Source of the DNA: Chloroflexi bacterium RBG_16_60_22
GTDB taxonomy: Bacteria; Chloroflexota; Dehalococcoidia; Dehalococcoidales; RBG-16-60-22
DNA length: 34,840 bases
Assembly (NCBI GenBank): GCA_001796935.1
Contig: MGNX01000093.1
Coordinates: 1-34,840, forward strand
Direction: 5' to 3'
Shown here: piece after piece, positions 25,052-34,534 of the stretch
Layout of the letters: every line of letters starts with the position of its first letter
Position numbering within the stretch: the stretch's first letter is position 1
The notes under the pieces: generated by a model
The model's database searches: none
What the model was told of the DNA's origin: nothing
Seen by the model: only the letters and a program-made list of their open reading frames with translations
Position numbers and translations under genes: made by a program

Positions 25052-26221
25052 ATGGATGTCCTGGACGTTGTCAGGGAATGGAATATCCGCTGTGCCCAGT
25101 GCGGCGACTGCAAGGCTTTCAAGACCCTGTTCCTCCCTTCCTGCCCCTCCGGCCACCGCTTTAAGTTCAACAGCTACTTCGCCACCGGCCGGCTGATGAT
25201 TGGCCGCGGTCTCAAGGAGGGCGTGCTGGCGCTTGAGGACGATGACGTCATCGACAGGCTCTATACGTGCACGGTCTGCCGCGCCTGCGACGAGAACTGC
25301 GGCAACTTCCCCGGGGGGCACATCGTGGACGTCATCGAAGGCCTGCGGCAGATGGCGGTCAGCGCCGGGTGCCTGCTCCCCGCCCACCAGGTCATGGTGG
25401 ACAGCCTGAAAAAGAACGATAACGTCTTGGAGAGGCCCAGGGAAGAGCGGGGGGACTGGGCGCGGGGGCTGGGCCTGAAGGACATCACCGCCGGGCGGGC
25501 GGAGGTCGTTTACCGGGCCGGCTGCCTGCTCTCCTTCGACCCGGAAATGCAGGGGGTAGCCCGTGACGCCGTGGCGCTGCTGCGGCGGGCCGGCGTCGAT
25601 GTCGGCATCGAGGGGCGGGACGAGGTCTGCTGCGGCGGGCGTGCCTACGAGATAGGGCAGGTGGCGGAGTTCACCAAGTACGCCGAGCACAACGTCGAGG
25701 CCTACAACAATGCCGGGGTCGGCCGGGTGGTCCTCTCCTGCGCCGACGGCTTGAGCCACCTGAAGCTGCTCTACCCGCGGCTTGATATCAAGATGAACTT
25801 CGAGGTGCTGCACCTGGTGGAGTACCTCGACCTCCTGTTAAAGGAGGGAAGGCTCCGGTTCACCGGGGAGGTGCCGCTGAAGGTGACCTACCACGACCCC
25901 TGCCACCTGGGACGGTACGCCGGCATCTTCGAGCCCCCGCGGGACGTTTTACGGAGCATCCCCGGGCTGGAGCTGGTGGAGATGGAGCGGAGCCGGCAGT
26001 TCTCCTGGTGCTGCGGCGCCGGGGCCGGAGTCAAGCAGGCCTATCCCGATTTTGCCCTGTGGACCGCCCGGGAGAGGATAAAGGAAGCCAGGGAGACCGG
26101 GGCCGAGGCGCTGGTGACCGCCTGCCCCTGGTGTGAAAGAAATTTCAAAGACGCCCTTAAAGAGTCCGGGGAGAGCTTCGGGGTCTATGACATCGCCGAG
26201 CTTGCCCTCCGGGCGGTCTAA
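25052..26221 (+). CDS. Fe-S oxidoreductase with CCG domains (HdrD/GlcF-like)
   Basis: 389 residues from the ATG at 25052, after AGGGGGAG; an upstream in-frame start falls within the promoter. Cluster ligands appear as C14-x2-C17-x2-C20 with C31-P, and C73-x2-C76-x2-C79-x3-C83 (the second lacks the usual final Pro). Two CCG-type segments follow: GCLLSF...VCCGG and HDPCHLGRYAG...WCCGAGAG...CPWC, the non-cubane cluster motif of heterodisulfide reductases and GlcF. No membrane helix is seen. It should pass electrons between the flavoprotein encoded next and a quinone, disulfide or ferredoxin partner. Confidence 0.9.
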   Translation: MDVLDVVREWNIRCAQCGDCKAFKTLFLPSCPSGHRFKFNSYFATGRLMIGRGLKEGVLALEDDDVIDRLYTCTVCRACDENCGNFPGGHIVDVIEGLRQMAVSAGCLLPAHQVMVDSLKKNDNVLERPREERGDWARGLGLKDITAGRAEVVYRAGCLLSFDPEMQGVARDAVALLRRAGVDVGIEGRDEVCCGGRAYEIGQVAEFTKYAEHNVEAYNNAGVGRVVLSCADGLSHLKLLYPRLDIKMNFEVLHLVEYLDLLLKEGRLRFTGEVPLKVTYHDPCHLGRYAGIFEPPRDVLRSIPGLELVEMERSRQFSWCCGAGAGVKQAYPDFALWTARERIKEARETGAEALVTACPWCERNFKDALKESGESFGVYDIAELALRAV

Positions 26222-26256
26222 GGCTTCGCGAGGCACGGCCGGGAAGGAGGAAGCCA

Positions 26257-27735
26257 ATGGAAGCAGGAGTCAAGGGGAAAGTCCAGGCGGAGCTGGAGAA
26301 GATAGTCGGAGGGGAGTACGTTAGCGCCTCCCGCCCCGACCTTTACAGCTACTCCCGGGACATGAGCGAGCACGAGCCCGCCTGGCCGGACTTCGTGGTC
26401 ATGCCGGATGGCGTGGCGGAAATACAGGGGGTGCTGCGCCTGGCCAACCGGGAAAAAATCGCCGTTATCCCCTACACCGCCGGGGACAACGTCGGGGGGC
26501 TGACGCTGCCGCTGCGGGGCGGCATCATCCTGGACCTGAAACGGATGAACCGCCTCATCGAGTTCAACGAGCCGGACCGGTACATCGTCGTCGAGCCCGG
26601 CTATAACTTCGGCGACCTCCGGCGGCTGCTGGACAGGCAGTACCCGCACCTGTGGTACAGCTTCCCCGGCGCCCCGGGCGTTTCCAGCCTCATGTCCAAC
26701 GCCCTGCTCATGGGGTTCGGGCGGTTGACCAACGTCATAGGGACCAACGCCGAGAACGTCAACGGCCTGGAGGCGGTCCTGCCCACCGGCGAAGTGGTCA
26801 AAATAGGGTCCGCCGCGGTGACCTCTTCCTGGGCCAACCGTGCCCCCCTCCCCGACCTGGCCGGGCTTTTCCTGGGCTGGCAGGGGGCGACCGGGGTGGT
26901 CACCAAGATATCCGTGCAGCTCTGGCCCCGCCACCCCTTCAAGCACATCAGGGCCGTCCTCGTCGAGGGCATCCGCCCTGCCTGCAACCTGGCGCGCCGG
27001 CTGGCCCAGACCAGGGTCGCCGAAATCATCGAGGTCTGGACCTTCGAGGACGCGCCGGGTGCCGATAAAGACAAGGGGTCCCGGGTGAACGAAGGAAAAC
27101 AGCAGGGGGCCATCTCGATGAGGGGGGAGAGGACCAACGCCACTTACGACCGCCCCCCGGGCCCGGATACCATTTCGGTGGTCGTTACCCTGGCCGCCGA
27201 CTCCGAGGAAGAGATGAAGGCCAAGCAGTCCTTGCTGGACGTGATTATCCGGCGCGAGCTGAAAGGGGCGAAGTTCCGCGAGCTGCCCCGGGAGATGGTG
27301 GGGCTGATAGAGGAAGACCTTCCCGTTACCGGCAGCGCCCCCCTGGGCGGGCTGACCTGGGTAGGGAGCATGGGCCCCACCTCGCGGTGGGCGGAGGCCC
27401 TGGAGAAGATTTACCCGATTTACGACAGGTACCGGCTGCGGCGGGCCGCCATCCTGGCCCCCTTCCGGAGCGGACATTACGGGATGCTCCGCCTGGTGGT
27501 GCAGTTCTACAAGGGCGACCCCGACGAGGTGGAGAGGGTGGGGAAATGCATGCGGGAAATATTGGAAGTGGTCCTGGACCACGGCTTTATCCCCTATAAG
27601 GCCCCTGCCTGGGCCGTGGCCGAGATGATGAAAAGGAGCGACCCCGGCTGGGCCGGCTTGCTGGCCCGCGTGAAGAAGATGCTCGACCCCAACGACATCA
27701 TGAACCCGGGAAGGTACGGGGACACCGGGAAATAG
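26257..27735 (+). CDS. FAD-linked oxidase (GlcD / PCMH-type flavoprotein)
   Basis: 492 residues. The N-terminal FAD-binding PCMH domain contains PDFVVMPDGVAEIQGVLRLAN, VIPYTAGDNVGGLTLPLRGGIILDLKRMN and GTNAENVNGLEAVLPTGEVV. The C-terminal FAD-oxidase domain ends DPNDIMNPGRYG. Features such as PLPDLAGLFLGWQGATGVVTK resemble 4-cresol dehydrogenase/vanillyl-alcohol-oxidase types as much as glycolate oxidase. It would oxidise a hydroxy acid or an activated alcohol and pass electrons to the Fe-S protein encoded 35 bases upstream. The direct electron acceptor is not visible. Confidence 0.92.
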   Translation: MEAGVKGKVQAELEKIVGGEYVSASRPDLYSYSRDMSEHEPAWPDFVVMPDGVAEIQGVLRLANREKIAVIPYTAGDNVGGLTLPLRGGIILDLKRMNRLIEFNEPDRYIVVEPGYNFGDLRRLLDRQYPHLWYSFPGAPGVSSLMSNALLMGFGRLTNVIGTNAENVNGLEAVLPTGEVVKIGSAAVTSSWANRAPLPDLAGLFLGWQGATGVVTKISVQLWPRHPFKHIRAVLVEGIRPACNLARRLAQTRVAEIIEVWTFEDAPGADKDKGSRVNEGKQQGAISMRGERTNATYDRPPGPDTISVVVTLAADSEEEMKAKQSLLDVIIRRELKGAKFRELPREMVGLIEEDLPVTGSAPLGGLTWVGSMGPTSRWAEALEKIYPIYDRYRLRRAAILAPFRSGHYGMLRLVVQFYKGDPDEVERVGKCMREILEVVLDHGFIPYKAPAWAVAEMMKRSDPGWAGLLARVKKMLDPNDIMNPGRYGDTGK

Positions 27736-27744
27736 ACTCTAACC

Positions 27745-27830
27745 GTCATTGCGAGGAGCCCACCCCAGGCGGGCGACGCGGCAATCTCTTAATCAAGGCA
27801 GAGATTGCTTCGCCTTCGGCTCGCAATGAC
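27745..27830. repeat. Dispersed palindromic repeat, family C copy 2
   Basis: It begins GTCATTGCGAGGAGC and ends TTCGGCTCGCAATGAC, with the same 11-bp terminal inverted repeat and inner GCAATCTC/GAGATTGC hairpin as the copy at 12160-12235. Both copies are preceded by AACC. The middle carries a ~12-base difference. Confidence 0.8.
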
Positions 27831-27868
27831 ATTACCAACCAAACCGAGAAATACCGCGGCCGCTTACC

Positions 27869-27897
27869 TTGTTAACGGCGCCCGCAGGTTATATAAT
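27869..27897 (+). promoter_or_regulatory. Promoter of the ABC exporter operon
   Basis: TTGTTA (27869-27874), a 17-base spacer and a perfect TATAAT (27892-27897). The in-frame TTG at 27869 is part of the -35 box, which rules it out as a start codon and supports the ATG at 27950. Confidence 0.8.
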
Positions 27898-27949
27898 AGG
27901 CCGAACGTCATTTTCCCATACCCTGACGCGGGAGAGCGGGAGCGAGTCT

Positions 27950-28699
<750 letters not shown>

Positions 28700-28707
28700 C
28701 CCGGACG

Positions 28708-29886
28708 ATGAAAAGAGCGCTATACGTCGCCCTCAACGAGGTCCGTCTCTACATCAGGGACAAGGGGGACCTCGCTTTCGGGATGCTTCTGCCCATCGTT
28801 ACCTTCGCCCTGATGTACGGCGCCTTCGGCGGGCATACCCTGTTCGAAGCCACCGCCCCCATCGTGGACGAAGACGGCGGGCCCTATGCCGCGCGACTGG
28901 TGGCGCAGCTCGAGGCCGTACCCGGCATTGACATCGACAGGTTGACCGCGGCGCAGGCGGACACCAGGCTGGAAAGGTCGGACCTCCAGCTGGTGCTGTA
29001 CATCCCCGCCGGTTTTTCCGATGCGCTGGCGGCCGGCGAGCCGGCGCAGCTGGTCTTCCGGCAGCGGGGCAACGGCGGGCAGGAGGGCCAGATTCTCGCC
29101 AGTATCATCCGCGGCGTGGCCGGGGACATCGACCGGGAGTTCCGGGTACACCGCCAGGTAGCGGCTGGCCTGGCGGGCGCGGCCGTCCCCGCCGACCGCA
29201 TCGCGGTAACCGTGCAGGAGTTGCTGGACCGGGAGCGCCGGCAGCCCGCGGTGGCGGTGGCGGAGGAGGTGGTGGGCGGTAGCCCGGACTTCATCAACCA
29301 GTTCCTGCCGGGCATCGTCGTCATGTATGTCCTCTTCTCCCTGACGCTCAGTGCCCGGGTGATTGTTGAAGAACGCAAGCGGGGCACGCTGGAGCGTCTC
29401 CTCACCACGCGCCTCAGCGTCGGCGGGCTCTATTTCGGTAAGTTTATGTCAAGTGTCTTCCGGGGCTTTATCCAGACCTTCATCCTGCTGGGGCTGTCCT
29501 ATATCGTTTTCCGGTTTTTCACGCCCGTCTCTTTCCTGGCGGCCCTGGTGGTAGCCTTCGTCTTCGCGGCGGCCGCCGCCGCCCTGGGTATGATAATCGC
29601 CTCAATCGCCCGCAGCGAGGACGGCGCCGCCTGGATCGGCGTCGTCTTCACCATGACCATGGTGATGCTCGGCGGCACGTTTTTCCAGGTCGCGGAAGGC
29701 TCGGTACTGGATACCATCGGTAAGATATCCATTATCACTTATGGCCGGGAGGCCCTCGGCACTATCATCGCCGGTAGCGGCACGCTGGGGGATACCGTCT
29801 TCCAGCTGACGGTGTTGGCCGGCGTCGCCGTGGTGGGACTGGTTATCAGCCGGCTCATCTTCAGGGCGGTGCCCGGGGGAAAATAA
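28708..29886 (+). CDS. ABC-2 type permease, subunit 1
   Basis: 392 residues. One N-terminal helix (~22-40) is followed by a large extracytoplasmic loop (~45-195) and about five C-terminal helices from ~200 to 385. The ABC-2 motif ARVIVEERKRGTLERLLTTRLS after the second helix is the coupling element. It pairs with the second permease as a heterodimer. There is no signal peptide beyond the first helix. Confidence 0.92.
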   Translation: MKRALYVALNEVRLYIRDKGDLAFGMLLPIVTFALMYGAFGGHTLFEATAPIVDEDGGPYAARLVAQLEAVPGIDIDRLTAAQADTRLERSDLQLVLYIPAGFSDALAAGEPAQLVFRQRGNGGQEGQILASIIRGVAGDIDREFRVHRQVAAGLAGAAVPADRIAVTVQELLDRERRQPAVAVAEEVVGGSPDFINQFLPGIVVMYVLFSLTLSARVIVEERKRGTLERLLTTRLSVGGLYFGKFMSSVFRGFIQTFILLGLSYIVFRFFTPVSFLAALVVAFVFAAAAAALGMIIASIARSEDGAAWIGVVFTMTMVMLGGTFFQVAEGSVLDTIGKISIITYGREALGTIIAGSGTLGDTVFQLTVLAGVAVVGLVISRLIFRAVPGGK

Positions 29887-29889
29887 GCC

Positions 29890-31143
29890 ATGCTACAGCT
29901 TACTCATATCTGGCTCATCGCCGTGAAGGACCTGAAAATCTTCGTCAGGGACCGCGCCGCGGTCTTCTTTTTCATCGTTTTCCCCTTCATCTTCATCATC
30001 ATGTTCAACTTCCTTCTCAGTGGCATCGGCGGCGAGGACGAAAGGCTGGAGCTGCACCTGGTCACCCGCGAGCCGGCCGGCGGGCTGAGCCACCAGATAA
30101 TCGGCGCCATGACGAAGGCCGAAGAGTCGCAGCTGGCGCCCGGGCAGCCGAAGATGGTCCGGGATAAGGACTACGCTGAAGCCCGCCGCGCCGTGGAGGC
30201 CGAGGAGATGCCCGGGTTTATCGCCTTCCCGGCCGATTTTACGGAAAAGCTATCGACCGGTTCCGGCACCCGGCTCGAGGTGGTCGCCAATGCCGGCAAC
30301 ACCAACTACCGGGCCGCCCTCAGCGGGGTGGCCGGTGCCATCGCGGCGGAGGTGGGCGCCGACCGGGTTATCGTCGAGGCCAGCATCGCGCTGATGGTCC
30401 GGGGGGGTGTCATCCCCCCCGATGAAGCCAGCATCAATCAGGCCGTCCGGTCGATAATGGACCGGCTCATGGCGGGGGGTGCCGGTGGGGAGGAATCCGC
30501 CTTCATCGACTTCGCCACGCAGAAGGTCGGGGAGGTGGAGGCGGAAAACCCGGCCAACTTCGTCATCCCCGGCTACCTCGTGATGTTCGTCTTCTTCGCC
30601 GCGGCGGTCGCGGCCGAGGCCATCGTCCGGGAGCGCCAGAACCGTACACTCGAGCGCCTGCTGGCTACCTCCGTCCGGCGGGAGTCCATCCTGGGGGGCG
30701 TCTTTACCGGCACCGTTATCCGGGGACTCGTCCAGATTGTCATCTTCTGGACGCTGGGTATCCTGGCCTTCAGGGTGGACCTGGGGCTGGCGCCGGCGGC
30801 AGTTTTCATCCTGTCCTTCCTGATGGTCATCATGTCGGCGGCCTTTTCCGTGATGCTGGCCACCCTGGCCCGGACGCAGCGCAGCGCCGGCTCGCTGGCG
30901 GTTATCACCGCGCTGGTGCTGGCGCCCCTGGGCGGGTGCTGGTGGCCGTCATTCCTTTACCCGCAATGGCTTCAAGACATCGCCAAAATCACCCCTCACG
31001 CCTGGGCCAACGACGGCTTTAACAAGGTGATGGTCTTCGGCGCCGATTTCTCCGCCGCCGTGCCGGACATGCTGGCCCTGGCCGTTTTCGCTGCAATCTT
31101 CGGTTTCATCGCCGTCTGGAGGTTCCGTACCAGCGCTGTCTAA
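29890..31143 (+). CDS. ABC-2 type permease, subunit 2
   Basis: 417 residues in the same plan as subunit 1: an N-terminal helix (~22-42), a large external loop (~45-225), then five to six helices. The coupling motif is EAIVRERQNRTLERLLATSVRRES. It starts three bases after the subunit 1 stop. Its stop codon overlaps the ribosome site (AAAGGAGGG) of the next gene, tying that UGA-containing gene to the exporter operon. Confidence 0.92.
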   Translation: MLQLTHIWLIAVKDLKIFVRDRAAVFFFIVFPFIFIIMFNFLLSGIGGEDERLELHLVTREPAGGLSHQIIGAMTKAEESQLAPGQPKMVRDKDYAEARRAVEAEEMPGFIAFPADFTEKLSTGSGTRLEVVANAGNTNYRAALSGVAGAIAAEVGADRVIVEASIALMVRGGVIPPDEASINQAVRSIMDRLMAGGAGGEESAFIDFATQKVGEVEAENPANFVIPGYLVMFVFFAAAVAAEAIVRERQNRTLERLLATSVRRESILGGVFTGTVIRGLVQIVIFWTLGILAFRVDLGLAPAAVFILSFLMVIMSAAFSVMLATLARTQRSAGSLAVITALVLAPLGGCWWPSFLYPQWLQDIAKITPHAWANDGFNKVMVFGADFSAAVPDMLALAVFAAIFGFIAVWRFRTSAV

Positions 31144-31157
31144 AGGAGGGCTAAGCC

Positions 31158-31640
31158 ATGACCATCAAGATGCCGCTTGAGGAGGCCAAAAGTAAGGTCC
31201 TGGAGTATATGCGCCGGGGCTACCACTGAGGGCCGTCCGTCCTGCAAGTTATGTGGGAAGCTTATAACCTCGGCAACGAGGACTTTCTCTGGGCCAGCGC
31301 CGCTTTTCGGGGCGGCCTGGCCGGCCGGCAGCAGGGGACCTGCGGCGCTCTGGCCTCGGCGGGGGTATGCCTGGGGCTGCGTCACCGCGGCCCGATAGCC
31401 GACCGGAAGCAGGCCGGGCCGGAGATGGACGCCGCCAGCCACGAGACCGGCGAGCTGGTCGATAGTTTCCGGGAAAAGTACGGCGCCATCAACTGCTTCG
31501 ACCTTGTCGGCGTGGACCTTTCCGATGCCGCGGCCCGGGACCGGGCCAGGGAGGAGGGGCTCTTCGACGCGAAATGCCACCAGTACGTTCAGTTCGTCGT
31601 CGAGAAGCTCTACGAGCTGGATGAAAAGCGCGGTTCCTGA
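31158..31640 (+). CDS. C-GCAxxG-C-C family redox protein, probable selenoprotein (Sec24)
   Basis: 160 residues if the in-frame TGA at 31227-31229 is selenocysteine. The text around it, YMRRGYH-Sec-GPSVLQ, aligns with the GYxCxxAVL segment of C-GCAxxG-C-C proteins, placing Sec24 at the first conserved Cys. The other conserved cysteines follow: Cys62 (TCGALASAG), Cys113 (KYGAINC) and Cys140 (AKC). Translation is open on both sides and a strong AAAGGAGGG site precedes the ATG. The family is thought to be redox-active but has no firm reaction. It ends the ABC exporter operon. Treating TGA as stop would leave a fragment from 31251 without the key residue. Confidence 0.85.
31230..31258 (+). promoter_or_regulatory. 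Putative bacterial SECIS hairpin in the C-GCAxxG gene
   Basis: Ten bases after TGA, TCCTGCA (31240-31246) pairs with TGTGGGA (31252-31258) around the loop AGTTA: seven pairs, two of them G-U. The loop has G in its second position. The geometry matches that of the selD hairpin. Confidence 0.6.
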
Positions 31641-31649
31641 GCGGCAGGC

Positions 31650-33977
31650 CTAGCTGCTGCGGATGAAGTAGTGCGTGGTGCCGCCGGTGTGGGTCTCGGA
31701 GCGCAGGGACAGGATGATATATATCAGGTTCCAGTTGTCCGTGCCGGTGGGCAGGTTCAGTTGCGCCGTCGTATCGCCTGAGGTCAGCAGTCCGCTGGCC
31801 CAGGTGACGTAGAAAGTGTCAACGTCCACGCCGTCCTCGCTCATGCCGATAGACTGCCCGTTCCACACGTTACTGGTGCTGAAGCCGTCTGATAGGTTGG
31901 TGCCGTTAAATTTTAAATAGTCGCCGCTGTATTGCTCGTCACCCTCGCCCACGAAGACGGTCAGCCTGGCCGCATTCGTCTCTCCCGGAATCGGCTCCGG
32001 GACCAAGAAGTCGGTAATCGTGCCGCCCGGCTCGCCATCAAAATCGAAATCCAGGTCCTCGTTACCGCCGCTGAAGGCGAAGGTATCGTAGAGGTAGAGC
32101 TGGTGCCCCGCCGTCTCCGGGCTGTAGTAGACGATAATGAGGGACCAGCCCGCGTAGGACCAGTACTCGCCGGTATCGGCGCTGACCGACCCCACGGTGT
32201 AATCCGCATTGCCGGTAGGCTGCTCGTGGTCGCCTTCCTCCGAATACTCCCTGACCAGCTTGGTGACGTCCAGGAAGCTGGCGTAGGAGTAGTTGCCGCG
32301 GTTCTTGTTGCCGATGACCGATGCGCTGGAGGCGGTTATCGGCTGGGCGCCCTGCTGCGGGTCGCCGTTGCCGTCCAGGTAGACCTGGGTCCCGTCCATC
32401 TTGAAGATAACGGAGGTATCGGCGGTGCCGGTGATTTGCGCCACGGCGAAGTCATCGATGTAGGCGTATTCGCTGGAGCCGCTCATGTCCGCCAGGTAAA
32501 ACCTCATCTTGAACAGGCCGGTCAGGTACGCATCGGGTATGGTGTAGTGGTAGTACTCCGCGCTGGTATCGTCCATGAAGGCGGTAATCAGTCCGCCCCA
32601 GCTGGTACCATTATTGCTGGAGAGCTCAAACTGGAGGCCGTCGGTGCTTTCCAGAGTTCCCCCTTCGCTCTGGTCCCATTCCAGCAGTACGCTGCCCGAG
32701 GCGTAGCCGCTCAGGTCCATGCTGTCCTTCATCGTCAGGTAGCGGGCATTGGCGTCGCTGCCGGTATAGTGCCCGCGGAACTGGCCGCTGGAGATTTGCC
32801 AGACGGTGTTGGGGGCGGTGTTGGTCCAGTTGTTGAAGTTACCACATGTATCCGGCCAGGGGGATATGGCCGTGGTATAACCGCTGCTGAACCAGCCCGA
32901 CCAGTAAAGGTAGGCCTTGAGGACATCGGCGTTGACGGGTATATCGCTGACGGTGGTGGTGCTCTCCGCGAGCAGGGTATCGCGCCTATCGTACGGGGAG
33001 TAATTGTCCTGCATCAGGGAATTGCCGATGGCTTTGTAGTCGCCGGAAATAGCGTTATTCATGTTGCGCAGCTCGTTCCGGGAACCGTAGGCCTCTATCT
33101 CGGTATCGGCGGCCGTTGAGGTGATTTTATAAATCCTGGTATCGATGTCCCAGGTGACGTTGAGGATATCGCTGACGGCGCCGCTCGTCGTTACCCAGGA
33201 GATACACGTCGGCTTGGCGCCGCTCACGTTGGCCGTGTATTCGAACTCAATCTCCGCGTACTGGGGGTTGTCATTGATGTTGACGCCGGGGAAATAGGTG
33301 AGGTTGGCCGAAGCAAATTCCCAGACCACGGCCTGGCCGCCGGCGTGGTTTGTCACCGTGGGGTCGGAGTAAGCCGGCTCCCAGATGTCGAGTTTTTCCA
33401 GGTCGCTGGAACCGTCAAGGTAGCTGAACCCGTAGGGCAGCCACACCCCCAGCGACTCCAACAGCAGGTCGTCATTTTCCCCCGCATCGGGGTAGAAGGT
33501 GATGATTATCTTGTAGCTATCTTCGCCGGGAGTGGCGGCGGCGCCGCCGGATACCATCAGCTTATTGGACTCGATGATGCTCATGGCGTAGTCCGGGTCG
33601 GCCGGCGGGTCGACGTTGCTGGGAATCCAGACGTTCTGGATGGTCACGTTCGCCGTCAGGCCGTTGACGGGGTCGTCCAGCTGGTAGGTGCCGTTGGTGC
33701 TGAAGTCATAGGCGTAGCTCGCTTCCCCGCCGAAAACCGCCTGGATGCCGCCGTACTTTATCTGCCAGATGGCGTCCTCCACGCCGGCATCGGCGGCATA
33801 GAGCTTTTCCGTCTTGACCTCATAGACGGCGCCCGTCTTGAGGGCCGTGCCGACATGGCCCAGCACCGGTATGATGACGAGACTGCCCAGCACCAGCATT
33901 GTCAGGACCAGGACGAGCGCCTGGCCGGACTCCCCGGACAGGAACCGGGATGCCATATTTCTTGCTAAGTTTTTCAT
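31650..33977 (-). CDS. Large PilX-like pilus/surface protein with C-terminal adhesin-like region
   Basis: 775 residues. The N-terminus has a short basic leader, the hydrophobic helix GQALVLVLTMLVLGSLVIIPVL (18-39) and KLYAADAGVEDAIWQI, the hallmark of PilX/PilW-type minor pilin-associated proteins. The rest is a ~700-residue extracellular region rich in Asn, Gly, Ser, Thr and aromatic residues. It contains a concanavalin/MAM-like stretch (~370-490, ending YIDDFAVAQITG) and a region resembling DUF3344-type surface domains (~530-750). A tip adhesin role is inferred. It lies 17 bases after the upstream pseudopilin gene. Confidence 0.8.
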   Translation of the reverse strand: MKNLARNMASRFLSGESGQALVLVLTMLVLGSLVIIPVLGHVGTALKTGAVYEVKTEKLYAADAGVEDAIWQIKYGGIQAVFGGEASYAYDFSTNGTYQLDDPVNGLTANVTIQNVWIPSNVDPPADPDYAMSIIESNKLMVSGGAAATPGEDSYKIIITFYPDAGENDDLLLESLGVWLPYGFSYLDGSSDLEKLDIWEPAYSDPTVTNHAGGQAVVWEFASANLTYFPGVNINDNPQYAEIEFEYTANVSGAKPTCISWVTTSGAVSDILNVTWDIDTRIYKITSTAADTEIEAYGSRNELRNMNNAISGDYKAIGNSLMQDNYSPYDRRDTLLAESTTTVSDIPVNADVLKAYLYWSGWFSSGYTTAISPWPDTCGNFNNWTNTAPNTVWQISSGQFRGHYTGSDANARYLTMKDSMDLSGYASGSVLLEWDQSEGGTLESTDGLQFELSSNNGTSWGGLITAFMDDTSAEYYHYTIPDAYLTGLFKMRFYLADMSGSSEYAYIDDFAVAQITGTADTSVIFKMDGTQVYLDGNGDPQQGAQPITASSASVIGNKNRGNYSYASFLDVTKLVREYSEEGDHEQPTGNADYTVGSVSADTGEYWSYAGWSLIIVYYSPETAGHQLYLYDTFAFSGGNEDLDFDFDGEPGGTITDFLVPEPIPGETNAARLTVFVGEGDEQYSGDYLKFNGTNLSDGFSTSNVWNGQSIGMSEDGVDVDTFYVTWASGLLTSGDTTAQLNLPTGTDNWNLIYIILSLRSETHTGGTTHYFIRSS

Positions 33978-33994
33978 ATCATTCGAGCCCGCGA

Positions 33995-34519
33995 CTACAG
34001 ATTGGGCCGCGAGGTAATCTCCCTTATCTTGGTCACGTCGACAACCTTGGCGCCCTGCCCGACGCTGGCGGTAATCATCAGCGTCAGCGTCCCGTTGTCC
34101 GTGGTGCAGTAGGTCAGGTCTTCGTCAGGGTTGATATATTCGGCTATCAGGGTCTGCCGCGGCGCCCCGCCATCGACGGTATAGCTGCGCTTCAGCTTGC
34201 CGTCCTCCAGGGTATAGACCACCGTGTTGGAGGTGCTGTCCCACTCAATCCAGGCCAGGGTGAGCGGGAAACCGGCGTTGACGCCCGGGGTTATCGTCTG
34301 CGCCATCTGGGCATCGGTGCCTATCCACTGGATGGCGTTGAGCGTGGACCGACTGGCGGTGGTGTAGTCGTTGTTCCGCGCGGTCTGTGTCAGCACCTGG
34401 GTATTGGCCATAGCCGCACCGAGGGCGATGATGCTGCTGATAAGCAGGGAGACGATCATCTCCAGGGCCGTGAAGCCGCCCTGGTGGCGGTGGAATAAAA
34501 CTGATTTAAGTAATATCAT
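33995..34519 (-). CDS. Type II secretion/type IV pilus pseudopilin (PulJ/PilW-like)
   Basis: 174 residues. The prepilin signal is HQGG|FTALEMIVSLLISSIIALG: cleavage after Gly15, with Glu at mature position 5 (residue 20) followed by the hydrophobic helix. The remainder (RSTLNAIQWIGTDAQMAQTI..., TLAWIEWDSTSNTVVYTLEDGKLKRSY) is typical of GspJ/PilW minor pseudopilins. It needs a prepilin peptidase encoded elsewhere. It lies between a PilV/GspI-like gene and the large PilX-like gene. Confidence 0.88.
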   Translation of the reverse strand: MILLKSVLFHRHQGGFTALEMIVSLLISSIIALGAAMANTQVLTQTARNNDYTTASRSTLNAIQWIGTDAQMAQTITPGVNAGFPLTLAWIEWDSTSNTVVYTLEDGKLKRSYTVDGGAPRQTLIAEYINPDEDLTYCTTDNGTLTLMITASVGQGAKVVDVTKIREITSRPNL

Positions 34520-34534
34520 CGTTTTACCCCGGGG

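Noticed and set aside
26218..27582. 454-codon open frame on the minus strand opposite the flavoprotein
   Set aside because: It is antisense to a clear FAD-linked oxidase and has no domain of its own.
31227..31229. C-GCAxxG gene read as interrupted by a nonsense mutation
   Set aside because: The UGA replaces a conserved Cys, and flanking sequence, ribosome site and other Cys are intact; selenocysteine explains it better.
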